The translations under genes and the position numbers were made by a program. Below, piece after piece: positions 63,007-64,000 of a DNA stretch of 64,000 nucleotides. Origin of the DNA: Pseudomonadota bacterium. Its GTDB lineage: Bacteria; Pseudomonadota; Gammaproteobacteria; Burkholderiales; REEB80. The notes beneath the pieces are model-generated. The model worked only from the letters and a program-made list of their open reading frames with translations. It was not told where the DNA came from and made no database searches. The stretch lies in assembly GCA_018971485.1 (NCBI GenBank), contig JAGXAQ010000006.1, positions 1 through 64,000 of the forward strand, read 5' to 3'. Numbering within the stretch: position 1 is the stretch's first letter; every line of letters starts with the position of its first letter.

Positions 63007-64000
63007 TTAATTATTCCGGTGAATATCCATACCGCCGCCCATAGCAACATAAAAAGCCACACTGTCATTCAGGCGAGCTTGCTTTGCTGCCAAAAAGGTT
63101 AGCCTGGTGTTTTCATATTGCGTCTCAGCATTTAACAACGTCAATTCATCAATTGAACCCTGCTCATACTGGGATTTGGATAGAATATAAACATTTTTTG
63201 CTGCCACCATGGCAGATTCATCAGCCGCTAGAGTCTGGGCATCATGATTCAATGCGCGAAGAACATCAGCAACCTGTCTAAAAGCATCAAGAGAAACAGA
63301 ACGGTACTGATCAAATATCTCCCGGTAGGTTGCCTCTGCTGCCCGTTTCTGAGCTAAAAGCGTACCCCCTTCAAATATCGGCGCGGCCAAATCTGAAGCA
63401 AGCGACCAGATTCTTCCAGCCGGATCAAACATTGAAGGAAAATTTTCACTTTTACCACCATAGCTCGCGCTTAGGGTAAAATTTGGGTACATTGAAGCAA
63501 TCGCAATACCAACCTGGGCATTAGCCACTCGTAATGAAGCTTCTGCAGCACGAATATCAGGCCGGGCCTGAACCAATCTTGACGGAACTCTTAAAGGTAG
63601 GCTAGATGGTACATCCAGCATATCCATATCCTGGATCACAAAAGATCCAACTTGCGAAGGAAATTTACCGGTGTAAATTGCCAGCAAATGCTCATCTGCA
63701 TCACGGTTTTGCAAAAGTTTTGGCAGCTGTGACTTGGTCTGATCCAGTACCGCTTTTTGTGACAGAACATCTAAATCTGATACAGCACCGTAATGAAATC
63801 TTGTTTCCACAAGCTTGAGCAAGGAAGCTTCCTCGGCAATTGTCTTACGAGTCAGCTCAATCTGTTTCTGGACGAAAACCAAATTAAAATAGGTTTGAGC
63901 AATATTGCCTTCCAAGGTCAACCTGGCCGCATCCATTTGATCTTCAGCAAGATTGACCTGAGCCTGGCCTTCACGGGCAACAAGATGATTCAATCCGAAA
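63007..64000 (-). CDS. Outer-membrane efflux channel, TolC/OprM type (N-terminus beyond window)
   Basis: The frame runs through the right edge, so only the C-terminal 330 or so residues are seen. The repeat of helical segments NIAQTYFNLVFVQKQIELTRKTI and YREIFDQYRSVSLDAFRQVADVLRAL, plus VPSRLVQARPDIRAAEASLRVANAQVGIAIASMYPNFTLSA, is the NodT/OprM signature. It is the first gene of the efflux operon and precedes the adaptor by 48 bases. An internal TTG at 63993 is not the real start. Confidence 0.92.
   Translation of the reverse strand, partial: FGLNHLVAREGQAQVNLAEDQMDAARLTLEGNIAQTYFNLVFVQKQIELTRKTIAEEASLLKLVETRFHYGAVSDLDVLSQKAVLDQTKSQLPKLLQNRDADEHLLAIYTGKFPSQVGSFVIQDMDMLDVPSSLPLRVPSRLVQARPDIRAAEASLRVANAQVGIAIASMYPNFTLSASYGGKSENFPSMFDPAGRIWSLASDLAAPIFEGGTLLAQKRAAEATYREIFDQYRSVSLDAFRQVADVLRALNHDAQTLAADESAMVAAKNVYILSKSQYEQGSIDELTLLNAETQYENTRLTFLAAKQARLNDSVAFYVAMGGGMDIHRNN

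Overview
The window reads as chromosome from an AT-rich (roughly 40-43% G+C by eye) Gram-negative proteobacterium. MinD and MinE look most like betaproteobacterial versions (IILAHE...PDYLP in MinE, the CPNLFVLPASQTRDKDAL stretch in MinD). RecBCD, Fnr, OmpR/EnvZ, Kup and the MsrP/MsrQ pair fit a beta- or gammaproteobacterium. The genus cannot be fixed from sequence reading alone. No rRNA, tRNA, CRISPR array or intact mobile element was seen.

Layout. 1-6 kb: tail of an outer-membrane protein, WrbA-type quinone reductase, pirin, glucose-6-phosphate dehydrogenase, and an Atm1/ABCB-type ABC exporter. 6-10.4 kb, mostly minus strand: PAP2-family protein, EAL-like/HDOD signalling protein, XerD, SprT-like metalloprotein, RNase HII. 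10.4-15 kb: a CpxP/Spy-like periplasmic protein in one unit with OmpR and EnvZ, then a DedA-PAP2-LssY fusion. 15-18.3 kb: alpha/beta hydrolase and minCDE. 18.3-27 kb: small unknown proteins, CbpA-type DnaJ, MOT1-type molybdate transporter, a Lys/His-rich repeat protein, a ModA-like binding protein, a lipoprotein and MsrQ/MsrP. 27-37.4 kb: a TPR O-GlcNAc-transferase-like protein, a VpsR-like sigma-54 activator and a complete functional-amyloid (Fap-type) operon. 37.3-47.3 kb: small membrane genes, recCBD and msrA. 47.3-51.7 kb: a riboswitch-like attenuator before an MFS transporter, and a large MshQ-like surface protein. 51.9-58.6 kb: Kup, Hsp20 and UspA sharing a promoter region with two perfect FNR boxes, Fnr itself, molybdate/tungstate-type ABC genes (B and C only), and a G+C-rich islet with a dead transposase fragment. 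58.7-64 kb: a three-gene RND efflux operon running off the window.

The most interesting system is the Fap-type amyloid operon (31.37-37.34 kb). A textbook sigma-54 promoter (TGGCACG-N4-TTGCT) lies 14-15 bases before the predicted transcript start of the first gene. The matching activator, with a GAFTGA loop and a VpsR-like N-terminal domain, is encoded directly upstream. The operon keeps the Pseudomonas order A-B-C-D-E-F: two repeat amyloid subunits, a C39 peptidase, a FapE-like protein and a coiled-coil/beta-barrel exporter. A PAS-GGDEF diguanylate cyclase and a 46-codon ORF are inserted between fapE and fapF. If the activator senses c-di-GMP, as VpsR does, the operon could contain its own second-messenger amplifier. 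The amyloid subunits also lack the C-terminal CxxC motif known from Pseudomonas FapB/C.

Other connected themes are molybdenum supply (MOT1, orphan ModA, ModB/ModC) for the molybdenum enzyme MsrP, methionine-sulfoxide repair in cytoplasm (MsrA) and periplasm (MsrPQ), and oxygen-responsive stress control by Fnr of hsp20 and uspA.
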